Source of the DNA: CAZPWQ01 sp964590495
Lineage (GTDB): Bacteria > Bacteroidota > Rhodothermia > Balneolales > Balneolaceae
NCBI GenBank assembly: GCA_964590495.1
Contig: CAZPWQ010000141.1
Span: 1-7,613, forward strand
Direction: 5' to 3'
Length of the DNA: 7,613 nt
Part shown: positions 1 through 7,200 of the stretch, piece by piece
Layout: each line of letters begins with the position of its first letter
Position numbering within the stretch: the stretch's first letter is position 1
Position numbers and translations under genes: made by a program
The notes under the pieces: generated by a model
What the model was told of the DNA's origin: nothing
The model's database searches: none
The model's input: only the letters and a program-made list of their open reading frames with translations

Positions 1-64
1 AGCTTATTTGATTTTTTTAACTTTTTTTACAGCCTGGTTAAAACCGTCACATTTTTAAAAAAAC

Positions 65-994
65 ATGCTCGATTCATCCGAAATAATTGACCTTCGCCCG
101 GAGAGGAATAAGGTACAGCCTGATAAACCTTACCATTTTCTGCACGAGCAGGAAACAGGACCTGAGGGGCATCTAAAGGAATTGAACACCATTTTCCTGA
201 CGAACAGCGAATGTCCCTTCAAGTGTGTAATGTGTGACTTATGGAAAAACACGCTTGAAAATCCCGTCAAACCCGGGGATGTGCCGGGACAGATCTCCTA
301 TGCGCTCGCCCGTCTGCCGGATGCTGATGTAATCAAACTGTACAACAGCGGCAATTTCTTTGACCGTAAAGCGATTCCACCTGAAGATTACGCGGAAATT
401 GCGCAACAGCTTTCGGGATATGAACGCGTAATAATCGAAAACCACCCCAAACTTTGCGGATCTGCCGCTGTCGAATTCAGCGACTTGATAAACGGCAACC
501 TGGAAATTGCGATGGGCCTGGAAACCATTCATCCGAAGGTACTTCCAAAGCTCAACAAACAGATCACCAAAGAAAATTTTCGTGAAGCCGCAGAATTACT
601 AACTGTAAACGATATAGCCTCACGTGCTTTTATACTGTTGAATCCTCCCTTTCTGACAGATCCAGAAGAAAATATCAAATGGGCGATCCGGAGTGTCGAA
701 TTTGCCTTTGAATGCGGAGTATCAGCATGCAGCATCATTCCCACCCGCGCCGGCAACGGGGCGATGGAAAAACTGCAAAAAGAGGGCCATTATATTCCAC
801 CCACAATAGAGGCCCTGGAAGAAACATTCGACTGCACTCTCAATCTTGATGGTGGAAGAGTATTCGTAGATTTATGGGATCTCCAGCGATTTTCAGGCTG
901 CTCCCACTGTTTCGAAAAAAGAAAATCACGAATGAACGAGATGAACCTCGGGCAACGAATTTACGCGCGAGTTGAATGTGAATATTGTGAATGA
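65..994 (+). CDS. Radical SAM protein with C-terminal CxxC pairs, function unknown
   Basis: This is a 309-residue soluble protein with the radical SAM signature CxxxCxxC (Cys50, Cys54, Cys57, sequence CPFKCVMC). In this superfamily the three cysteines hold a 4Fe-4S cluster that cleaves S-adenosylmethionine to start radical chemistry. The segment KLYNSGNFFD (91-100) follows where the TIM-barrel core is expected, and MGLETIHPKVLPKLNK (150-165) resembles the part of Elp3/MiaB-like radical SAM proteins that follows the barrel strands. The C-terminus has two CxxC pairs (Cys279/Cys282 and Cys305/Cys308), which could bind zinc or a second iron-sulfur cluster. The ATG is the first possible start, because an in-frame TAA lies at 56-58; no Shine-Dalgarno is seen, only an A-rich leader. 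It lies 94 bp upstream of the FAD-dependent gene on the same strand. The superfamily is certain; the substrate is unknown. The overall look recalls the archaeosine-type/Elp3-like radical SAM group, which is only a resemblance. Confidence 0.88.
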   Translation: MLDSSEIIDLRPERNKVQPDKPYHFLHEQETGPEGHLKELNTIFLTNSECPFKCVMCDLWKNTLENPVKPGDVPGQISYALARLPDADVIKLYNSGNFFDRKAIPPEDYAEIAQQLSGYERVIIENHPKLCGSAAVEFSDLINGNLEIAMGLETIHPKVLPKLNKQITKENFREAAELLTVNDIASRAFILLNPPFLTDPEENIKWAIRSVEFAFECGVSACSIIPTRAGNGAMEKLQKEGHYIPPTIEALEETFDCTLNLDGGRVFVDLWDLQRFSGCSHCFEKRKSRMNEMNLGQRIYARVECEYCE

Positions 995-996
995 TA

Positions 997-1050
997 CGTA
1001 ATGCGTAATGGAGTAATGCGTAACTTACGCATCACGGATTACGCATTACG
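997..1050. repeat. Long inverted repeat of GTAATGC units, terminator-like
   Basis: The arm CGTAATGCGTAAT (997-1009) is perfectly complementary to ATTACGCATTACG (1038-1050). Inside it, ATGCGTAA (1016-1023) pairs with TTACGCAT (1025-1032), with a partly mismatched middle. The whole is made of degenerate GTAATGC/GCGTAAT units. It begins three bases after the radical SAM stop codon, and CTTTT follows at 1056-1060. It could act as an intrinsic terminator or attenuator between the two genes, or it may be a dispersed intergenic repeat. Structure is seen directly; function is inferred. Confidence 0.8.
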
Positions 1051-1088
1051 CACGGCTTTTCAATAATCAGACCTCTGGAAATAGTTTT

Positions 1089-2609
1089 ATGCCACATCCC
1101 TTAAAAGCTGAGTATGATGTTGCCGTTATCGGAGCCGGATTTTCAGGTTCGATTACAGCCCTTGGTCTTCACCAACTCGGCTATAATGTCGTACTTGTGG
1201 AAAAAGATGTACATCCACGTTTTGCTATCGGCGAATCCTCAACGCCCGTTGCCGATATGATTTTGCGTGATATATCCGACCGCTATAACCTGCCATGGCT
1301 GCGAGATTTCTCCCGCTACGGAAGCTGGCAGGATTCACATCCGGAAATCAGCTGTGGACTCAAGCGCGGATTCAGTTATTACAGACATCATAATGAGCAG
1401 ATTTTCCATACCGATGATAACCACAGTCACGAACTGCTGGTAGCGGCCAGCGTAAATGACCGGCAATCCGATACCAACTGGTACCGGCGGGATTTTGATG
1501 CCTTCCTGGCAAAAAAAGTAATAGAAGCGGGTATCCCTTATTACGATCATACGACAATAAAAGTGCTAAATCGCACAAACGCACAATGGCATATCGAAGC
1601 CAGTCAGAACGGTCAATCTTTAAAATTTAAAACCGGCTGGATAATCGACGCCACCGGGTCAAAGAACATCCTTGATAAGCTGGGAATTGATGATTCACCG
1701 GAAAGCTTACGCACACATTCTTCGGCTCTTTTTACGCACTTCAGAGGTGTTAGACATTGGCAGGAGTGGTTGCTTAAAACCGGAATTCCCAATGATGACT
1801 ACCCCTATAATCCCGATCACTCGGCTTTGCATCACCTGCTGGATGAGGGCTGGCTATGGATGCTTCGGTTTAACAACGGTATCACGAGTGCAGGATTTGT
1901 TTTCAACGGACAGTTACCCGCAAAAGCTGAAGATCCGGCAGCCTTATGGCACCAGACATTGAACAAGTATCCCGGCCTTGCAGAAATTTTTGAAGAAGCT
2001 TCTCCGGCTGATGAGCCCGGTAAATTTATTCAGACCGGCAGACTGCAGAGGAAAGCTGAAAAAGCTATTGGTGAGGGATACGTCGCCCTTCCCCATACAG
2101 TAGGTTTTGTTGATCCCCTCCACAGTACCGGCATTGCACATTCCTTATCAGGTGTCGAACGTATTCTTTATGCTTTTGAGGCAGGAAGAAATAACCCCCA
2201 CAGAATTAAAAAAATGCTTCAGAAATATGAAGCAGCGGTTTTAAACGAACTGGATTTTATCGACCTGTTGGTCAGCGGCTGTTATAAGGCAATGCCTCAT
2301 TTTGAGCTGTTCAAAATATATACGATGCTCTACTTCATAGCTGCCATCGACTACGAGCAGACGCGCCTGCGGGGAATGTTTGATATAGAGCAACACCACT
2401 TCCTTTCAGCGAATCATAAAAATATCCCTGTTTTCACTCGCAGCCTTTACGAAGACCTGCTGCATATTGTTGAAAATGGTGCAATTACGGATGCTGAAAC
2501 TCAGGCATTCCTCAGATCCGTCCAGGAAGCCATTGAACCGTATAACCTCGCCGGGCTGCTGCGACCACCGATTCCCAACATGTACAAGCATACGGCAGCG
2601 GAGATGTAA
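1089..2609 (+). CDS. FAD-dependent oxidoreductase of the flavin halogenase superfamily
   Basis: This 506-residue protein opens with a Rossmann FAD-binding motif, GAGFSG (15-20), followed by VVLVEKD (34-40) and GESSTP (48-53). Further family marks are NWYRRDFDAFL (129-139), IIDATG (184-189) and GFVDPLHSTGI (338-348), the order seen in tryptophan-halogenase-like (PF04820-type) monooxygenases. Lys92 in GLKRGF is a plausible counterpart of the catalytic lysine that carries hypohalous acid. The usual WxWxIP motif is WLWMLR (254-259), so Ile and Pro are replaced. The glutamate before STG that binds tryptophan in PrnA/RebH is His344. It is therefore unlikely to be a tryptophan halogenase; it may be a hydroxylase, a dehydrogenase or a halogenase of another substrate. 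The ATG is chosen because no start codon lies between it and the in-frame TAA at 1014-1016; ribosome binding is weak (TGGAAAT). No signal peptide is seen. It follows the radical SAM gene on the same strand, which suggests but does not prove joint work. Confidence 0.85.
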   Translation: MPHPLKAEYDVAVIGAGFSGSITALGLHQLGYNVVLVEKDVHPRFAIGESSTPVADMILRDISDRYNLPWLRDFSRYGSWQDSHPEISCGLKRGFSYYRHHNEQIFHTDDNHSHELLVAASVNDRQSDTNWYRRDFDAFLAKKVIEAGIPYYDHTTIKVLNRTNAQWHIEASQNGQSLKFKTGWIIDATGSKNILDKLGIDDSPESLRTHSSALFTHFRGVRHWQEWLLKTGIPNDDYPYNPDHSALHHLLDEGWLWMLRFNNGITSAGFVFNGQLPAKAEDPAALWHQTLNKYPGLAEIFEEASPADEPGKFIQTGRLQRKAEKAIGEGYVALPHTVGFVDPLHSTGIAHSLSGVERILYAFEAGRNNPHRIKKMLQKYEAAVLNELDFIDLLVSGCYKAMPHFELFKIYTMLYFIAAIDYEQTRLRGMFDIEQHHFLSANHKNIPVFTRSLYEDLLHIVENGAITDAETQAFLRSVQEAIEPYNLAGLLRPPIPNMYKHTAAEM

Positions 2610-2613
2610 GGGA

Positions 2614-2664
2614 TTACCACTAAGACACTAAAATCACTTAGTGTTCTTAATGTCATAGTGGTAA
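2614..2664. repeat. Nested hairpin between convergent genes
   Basis: The outer stem is TTACCACTA (2614-2622) with TAGTGGTAA (2656-2664), nine perfect pairs. The inner stem ACACTA (2625-2630) pairs with TAGTGT (2639-2644) and can be extended past a bulge. The units resemble CACTAAGA in loose tandem. It fills the 64-bp gap between two genes that converge, so it may end transcription from both sides. There is no T-run on either side, which argues against a classic intrinsic terminator. Confidence 0.72.
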
Positions 2665-2673
2665 ATAGGACCT

Positions 2674-2904
2674 TCAACTTCGGAAAAAGCGGACGATAAC
2701 GGTTAGCAGCAGACTGAGAACAATACTGAGGATAATCATCGTCGTAATGGGGAAATAAAAGCTGAAATTCTCTTTCTCGATGCGTATATCCCCCGGCAGG
2801 TTTCCCATCCAGCCCAGTTTATCCCCGAAAAAGTAGATGATTATACCACCCAGTACGATAAGTAATCCGGCGCCGATCACCCATTTTCCAATTTCGGTAT
2901 TCAT
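2674..2904 (-). CDS. DUF2905-type small two-helix membrane protein
   Basis: This is a 76-residue protein with two hydrophobic segments, about residues 9-27 and 48-70, joined by the conserved-looking stretch LGWMGNLPGDIRIEKENF. A short glycine-rich first helix, LPGDI-x-I, F-x-FYFP and a second helix match the DUF2905 family as I know it; no function is established for that family. Both helices would sit in the inner membrane, with the loop on one side. GAGGT on the minus strand lies about 11 bases before the ATG and is the best ribosome binding site in the window. It is downstream of metF on the same strand but separated by 245 bp, so it may have its own promoter. Its 3' end faces the FAD-dependent gene. 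The family assignment is from memory of the consensus. Confidence 0.85.
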   Translation of the reverse strand: MNTEIGKWVIGAGLLIVLGGIIIYFFGDKLGWMGNLPGDIRIEKENFSFYFPITTMIILSIVLSLLLTVIVRFFRS

Positions 2905-2944
2905 TAGTGCTCTACCTCAAACTATTTTATGAAAATAAGTAAAC

Positions 2945-2963
2945 TGCGGAGCAGAGCACCGCA
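2945..2963. repeat. Short hairpin with GCAGAGCA loop
   Basis: TGCGG (2945-2949) pairs with CCGCA (2959-2963) around the loop AGCAGAGCA. It lies upstream of the DUF2905-type gene, in the 5' region of its likely transcript. The same loop core recurs in the hairpin at 2995-3019. Confidence 0.5.
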
Positions 2964-2994
2964 TGTTAATCCCGAAGCTAAATTAAAGATACGC

Positions 2995-3019
2995 CGTTGC
3001 GCGGCAGAGCAGCGCAACG
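2995..3019. repeat. Hairpin with 8-bp stem and GCAGAGCA loop
   Basis: CGTTGCGC (2995-3002) pairs perfectly with GCGCAACG (3012-3019) around the loop GGCAGAGCA. The stem differs from that at 2945-2963, but the loop is almost the same. No T-run follows on either strand, so it is not an intrinsic terminator. The rest of the 2905-3149 spacer shows no credible gene. Confidence 0.6.
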
Positions 3020-3106
3020 AGAATTGAATAGTGTCTGTGCCTCAAAATGTTGCGTGATTATAGAGCAGAGCGCATGGAGCAAAGCGCAAGAAAATGCTGT
3101 TTTTTT

Positions 3107-3120
3107 CCGCCAGCTGGCGG
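3107..3120. repeat. Perfect 14-bp palindrome downstream of metF
   Basis: CCGCCAGCTGGCGG is fully self-complementary. Seven T residues lie on its left (3100-3106). Read in the direction of metF transcription (minus strand) the hairpin is followed by A residues rather than T, so it does not fit an intrinsic terminator of metF. It could be a protein-binding site or part of a composite intergenic repeat. Confidence 0.65.
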
Positions 3121-3125
3121 ACCAT

Positions 3126-3146
3126 GCCCTTTGCCCTTTGCCCTTT
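3126..3146. repeat. Threefold GCCCTTT tandem heptad next to the metF stop
   Basis: Three exact copies of the 7-base unit GCCCTTT stand at 3126-3132, 3133-3139 and 3140-3146, followed by GCGC, which runs into the metF stop codon (3150-3152). On the metF strand it reads AAAGGGC three times, starting immediately after translation ends. Related bits (GGAGCAAAGCGC) lie at 3077-3087. Copy number could vary by slippage between strains. Confidence 0.75.
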
Positions 3147-3149
3147 GCG

Positions 3150-4118
3150 CTACTTCTTAGCTACATTGGCTCCGAGCGGCAACTTTTCTATGGCATCCAT
3201 TGCAGGAGACGGATCTCCCATAATGTAAAAGTGTATGCCGGGCACGCCGCCTTCAAGCAGTTCAATACACTGGTTCGCAGCCCATTCCACTCCTATATCC
3301 CGCGCATTTTTCGGATCCGCCTGTACTTCATCCGATAATAATTCAGGAATGTTCAGGTGAAAATATTTCGGCAAAAAGTTTAAATGCCGCTCAGTAGTCA
3401 GAACCTTTAACCCCGGTACTATGGGGACATTAATGCCGGCGTTACGACATTTTTTTTCAAACCGGAAAAAAGCATCATTGTCAAAAAACATCTGCGTAAC
3501 GATATAATCACCGCCGGCATCCACCTTTTCTTTCAGTCTGTCGATATCCCAGTCGATATTGGGGGCTTCAAAATGTTTTTCGGGATATCCGCCGACTCCA
3601 ACACAGAAATCAGTTTTATAAGCATTGGTAATTTGCTCGAGATAAATCCCCCTGTTCATATCCTTGATCTGTTTCACAAGGTCAATGGCATAGTCATTGA
3701 ATGTGCCGTTCTTATATCTCGGCAGGGAATCCTCGGAAGCATCACCGCGAATAGCCAGCACATTGTCAATACCGAGATAGTTTAGCTCGATAAGAGCGTC
3801 CTCGGTCTCCTCTTTTGTAAAGCCCTCACATATCAGGTGCGGAACCGGGTCAACATCATACTTGTGCTTTATTGCCGCACATAACCCGATGGTACCGGGC
3901 CTTTTTCTTTTAATATGACGTTTAATGGTGCCGTCCGAGAGTTCCTCATAATGTGATTCCGCCGCATGATAGGTAACATCGATGAAAGGCGGATTATACT
4001 GCATCACCTGATCCAGTGCATCAAATACCTGCTGAACGGATCCTCCTCGTTTGGGCGGTATAATCTCGAATGAAATTAACGGTTGTCTGGCTTGATTGTA
4101 ATGCTCTATAACTTTCAT
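3150..4118 (-). CDS. metF: Methylenetetrahydrofolate reductase
   Basis: This 322-residue flavoenzyme reduces 5,10-methylenetetrahydrofolate to 5-methyltetrahydrofolate with NAD(P)H in the cytoplasm, supplying the methyl group for methionine. It is a single FAD-binding TIM barrel. The N-terminal SFEIIPPKRGG (16-26) carries the catalytic glutamate as Glu18, equivalent to Glu28 of the E. coli enzyme. NVLAIRGD (119-126) is the family's conserved flavin-site motif. TQMFFD (208-213) and VPIVPGLKVLT (231-241) mark later barrel strands, and GVPGIHFYIMG (291-301) the last. Length is slightly above the roughly 300 residues of E. coli MetF, owing to a short tail. The ATG has only an A/G-rich leader (AAGAAAAG) before it. 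It is divergent from metH, whose product consumes its product, across a 173-bp gap. No frameshift or missing key residue is seen. Confidence 0.96.
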   Translation of the reverse strand: MKVIEHYNQARQPLISFEIIPPKRGGSVQQVFDALDQVMQYNPPFIDVTYHAAESHYEELSDGTIKRHIKRKRPGTIGLCAAIKHKYDVDPVPHLICEGFTKEETEDALIELNYLGIDNVLAIRGDASEDSLPRYKNGTFNDYAIDLVKQIKDMNRGIYLEQITNAYKTDFCVGVGGYPEKHFEAPNIDWDIDRLKEKVDAGGDYIVTQMFFDNDAFFRFEKKCRNAGINVPIVPGLKVLTTERHLNFLPKYFHLNIPELLSDEVQADPKNARDIGVEWAANQCIELLEGGVPGIHFYIMGDPSPAMDAIEKLPLGANVAKK

Positions 4119-4175
4119 TTAAACTGCTTTTCTTTGTACCTTTACATTCCGAAAACTTTTCATCGGGTCATAAGG

Positions 4176-4196
4176 TTTTCATAATCATAATGAAAA
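4176..4196. repeat. Inverted repeat TTTTCAT-N7-ATGAAAA
   Basis: TTTTCAT (4176-4182) and ATGAAAA (4190-4196) form a perfect 7-bp dyad with a 7-base spacer near the middle of the metF-metH gap. A further direct copy of TTTTCAT is at 4157-4163. The size and spacing suit a dimeric repressor site, but no regulator is identified. Confidence 0.45.
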
Positions 4197-4240
4197 TCTA
4201 ATTGTGCTAAAGGTAATCACTTCGTGACTTAGTTGAAAAG

Positions 4241-4269
4241 TTTTTGTGCAACCACAAGTACCTTATAAC
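4241..4269 (+). promoter_or_regulatory. Possible metH promoter
   Basis: TATAAC (4264-4269) resembles a -10 element and lies 22 bases before the metH ATG. TTTTTG (4241-4246) stands 17 bases upstream of it as a poor -35 element. The -10 overlaps one ACCTT motif and abuts another, so a protein bound there would block it. Weak evidence, since promoters of the likely phylum differ from the E. coli consensus. Confidence 0.25.
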
Positions 4270-4291
4270 CTTATTACCTGATTTTACATAC

Positions 4292-7200
4292 ATGAAATTT
4301 GATCAAATCAAAGATCTGTTGCAAGATCGCATCCTGATCCTGGACGGTGCCATGGGCACTATGATCCAGTCTTACGGCCTTTCTGAAGAAGATTATCGCG
4401 GAGACCGGTTTAGCGACTATAAAACAGACCTCCAGGGAAATAATGACCTCCTCAGCCTTACGCAGCCCGAAATAATTAAAGAAATTCACAGCGAATTTCT
4501 CTCTGCAGGGTCTGATATCATTGAAACTAACACTTTTAACAGCACTTCCATTTCACAGGCCGATTATCATATGGAGGATCTGGCTTATGAACTGAATGTG
4601 GCAGCTTCCAAAAATGCACGGGAGGTTGCCGACCTGTTTTCAGAAAAGAATCCGGACAAGCCGCGCTTTGTGGCCGGCGCCATCGGTCCGACGAATAAAA
4701 CGCTTTCACTGTCGCCGGACGTGGAAGATCCGGGTTACCGCGCTATAACCTTCGATCAGCTGAAAGAATCCTATACCGAACAGATCAGAGGACTTGTCGA
4801 GGGTGGAGTTGATATCCTGCTTGTAGAAACGATTTTTGATACGCTGAATGCCAAAGCGGCCATTTACGCAATTCATAAACATGCCGAAGAAACGGGTCAC
4901 CATCTGCCGGTCATGATATCCGGTACTATTGTAGACCAGAGCGGACGCACACTATCGGGACAAACAACCGAGGCATTCTGGATTTCAGTTTCCCATACGA
5001 AAAACCTGCTCAGCGTCGGATTGAACTGCTCGCTGGGATCCAGGCAGATGCGTCCTTATATCGAAGAACTGGCCAATATATCCGGCTGCTATACCAGTTT
5101 GTATCCCAACGCCGGATTGCCCGATGAGATGGGTGAATACAACGAGACGCCGGAATTTATGGCCGACCAGTTCCGGGATTACGCCGACTCCAATTTTGTC
5201 AACCTGGTAGGGGGATGCTGCGGAACGACACCGGAGCATATTCAAGCGATTGCCGAAGCAGCGAAGGAATGCAGCCCGCGGCAGATACCCGATCAGAAAC
5301 CATACCTGCGGCTCAGCGGACTTGAACCCCTGGTTGTGCGTCCGGATACCAATTTTGTAAACATCGGTGAGCGCACGAATGTTACCGGATCCCGAAAATT
5401 CAAACGCCTGATCAAGGACGAAGAATATGAAGAAGCGCTTTCGGTAGCCCGCCACCAGGTTGAAAATGGTGCCCAGATTATCGACATCAACATGGATGAG
5501 GGTATGCTGGAATCGGAGGAAGTGATGGTGAACTTCCTGCAGCTCCTGGCCGGAGAACCGGATATCTCACGCGTGCCGATCATGATCGATTCCTCCAAAT
5601 GGTCGGTGCTCAAAGAGGGATTGAAAGCGGCACAGGGAAAGTGTGTGGTCAATTCTATCAGCATGAAAGAGGGAGAAGAAGCGTTTAAAAAACAGGCCAA
5701 TGAAATCCTGAATTTCGGGGCGGCCGTAGTCGTAATGGCTTTTGATGAAAAAGGTCAGGCCGACAACTACGAACGGCGCATCGAAATATGTCAGCGCGCT
5801 TACGATATCCTGACCAAAGAAGTCGGATTTGCTCCGCAGGATATTATCCTCGATCCGAATATTCTGACCGTTGCCACAGGTATCGAGGAGCACAACAACT
5901 ATGCCGTCGACTTTATTAAAGCCACCAAATGGATCAAGGAAAACCTGCCGCTGGCAAAGGTTAGCGGCGGACTCAGCAATATTTCGTTTTCCTTCCGTGG
6001 AAACAATAAGGTGCGTGAGGCAATGCACTCCGCCTTCCTCTATCACGCCATCCAGGCCGGACTTGATATGGCGATCGTCAATGCGGGTCAGCTGGAAGTA
6101 TATGAAGAGATACCGGAAAAACTGCGCGAACTGGTTGAAGATGTATTATTAAACCGCCGTAACGACGCTACCGAACGGCTGGTGGATTATGCCGAAGAGA
6201 TTAAAGAGGATAACGCGGAAGTCAAAGAAAAAACTGCGGAATGGCGTGAGAAATCTGTTGAAGAACGTATTAAACATGCCCTTATAAAAGGCATTGTAGA
6301 TCATATTGTGGATGATGCCGAAGAAGCACGTCAGAAATATGATCATCCCATCGATGTAATCGAGGGACCCATGATGGCCGGTATGGATGTCGTGGGCGAT
6401 CTTTTCGGATCCGGCAAGATGTTCCTGCCGCAGGTGGTGAAGAGCGCCCGTGTAATGAAAAAGGGCGTGGCCCACCTGATCCCCTATATCGAGGAGGAAA
6501 AGGAGAAGAACAAAAACAGTGAGCCGAAAGCGAAGGTATTACTGGCTACCGTGAAAGGCGATGTTCACGATATCGGGAAAAATATCGTCGCGGTAGTGCT
6601 GCGCTGTAATAACTTTGATGTAATCGACCTCGGAGTGATGGTACCCGCGGATAAGATTCTCACAGAAGCGCGTCAGAATAATGTGGATATCATCGGGCTA
6701 AGCGGACTCATAACACCCTCACTCGATGAGATGGTGCACGTAGCCAAAGAACTGAAGCGCGAACATTTTGCTCAGCCGCTGATGATCGGCGGTGCTACCA
6801 CATCCCGTATGCATACCGCTGTGAAGATTGAGCCGATGTATGATCAGCCGGTCGTGCACGTGCTGGATGCTTCGCGCAGTGTTTCGGTAACCGGCAACCT
6901 GATTTCAAAAACACTCCGGGAAGAGTTCGTCAATAAAAAGAAAAATGAATATCTGAAACTCCGGAGACAGCACGAAAACCGGTCGAGCCGGAAAACCTAT
7001 CTCCCGATCGAAGAAGCACGTGCCAATGCTACTGAAATTGACTGGAAATCCACTCATATAAAGAAACCAAATGAACTGGGTGAGCAGGTATTCGATAATT
7101 ACCCGCTAGAAGAGATCCGCAAGTATATTGACTGGGGACCATTCTTCATAGCCTGGCAGATGAAAGGTCAATTTCCGGAAGTATTGGAGGATGAAAAGTA

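Larger units (their letters stand above)
4137..4274. promoter_or_regulatory. Divergent metF-metH control region with repeated ACCTT/AAGGT motif
   Basis: The 173-bp gap between the two start codons (4119-4291) has no gene. The pentamer ACCTT or its complement AAGGT occurs at 4138-4142, 4172-4176, 4210-4214, 4260-4264 and 4268-4272. Inverted repeats link many of these: TACCTTTA (4137-4144) with TAAAGGTA (4208-4215), ATAAGGTT (4170-4177) with AACCTTAT (4267-4274), and AAAACTTTTCA (4152-4162) with TGAAAAGTTTT (4234-4244). Such symmetry between divergent genes of one pathway is what operators or RNA structure would look like. No cobalamin box or SAM riboswitch core is recognised. The regulatory role is inferred. 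Confidence 0.45.

Noticed and set aside
997..2664. Mobile element bounded by the repeats on either side of the FAD-dependent gene
   Set aside because: The two flanking repeats differ in sequence, there is no transposase or integrase, and no target-site duplication is seen.
3107..3120. Intrinsic terminator of metF
   Set aside because: The T-run is on the wrong side for minus-strand transcription; the hairpin would be followed by A residues.
3126..3146. Small CRISPR-like array
   Set aside because: Seven-base units without spacers are a simple tandem repeat.
2997..3338. Open frame of 113 codons on the + strand
   Set aside because: Starts with TTG inside a hairpin, overlaps the metF coding end on the opposite strand and looks like no protein family; a shadow frame.
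4119..4291. Cobalamin or SAM riboswitch upstream of metH
   Set aside because: No B12 box or SAM-aptamer core is recognised, and the space between the likely promoter and the ATG is too short.
4985..6046. Several minus-strand open frames of 135-159 codons
   Set aside because: They lie opposite well-conserved metH coding sequence, and the metH translation is family-like throughout.
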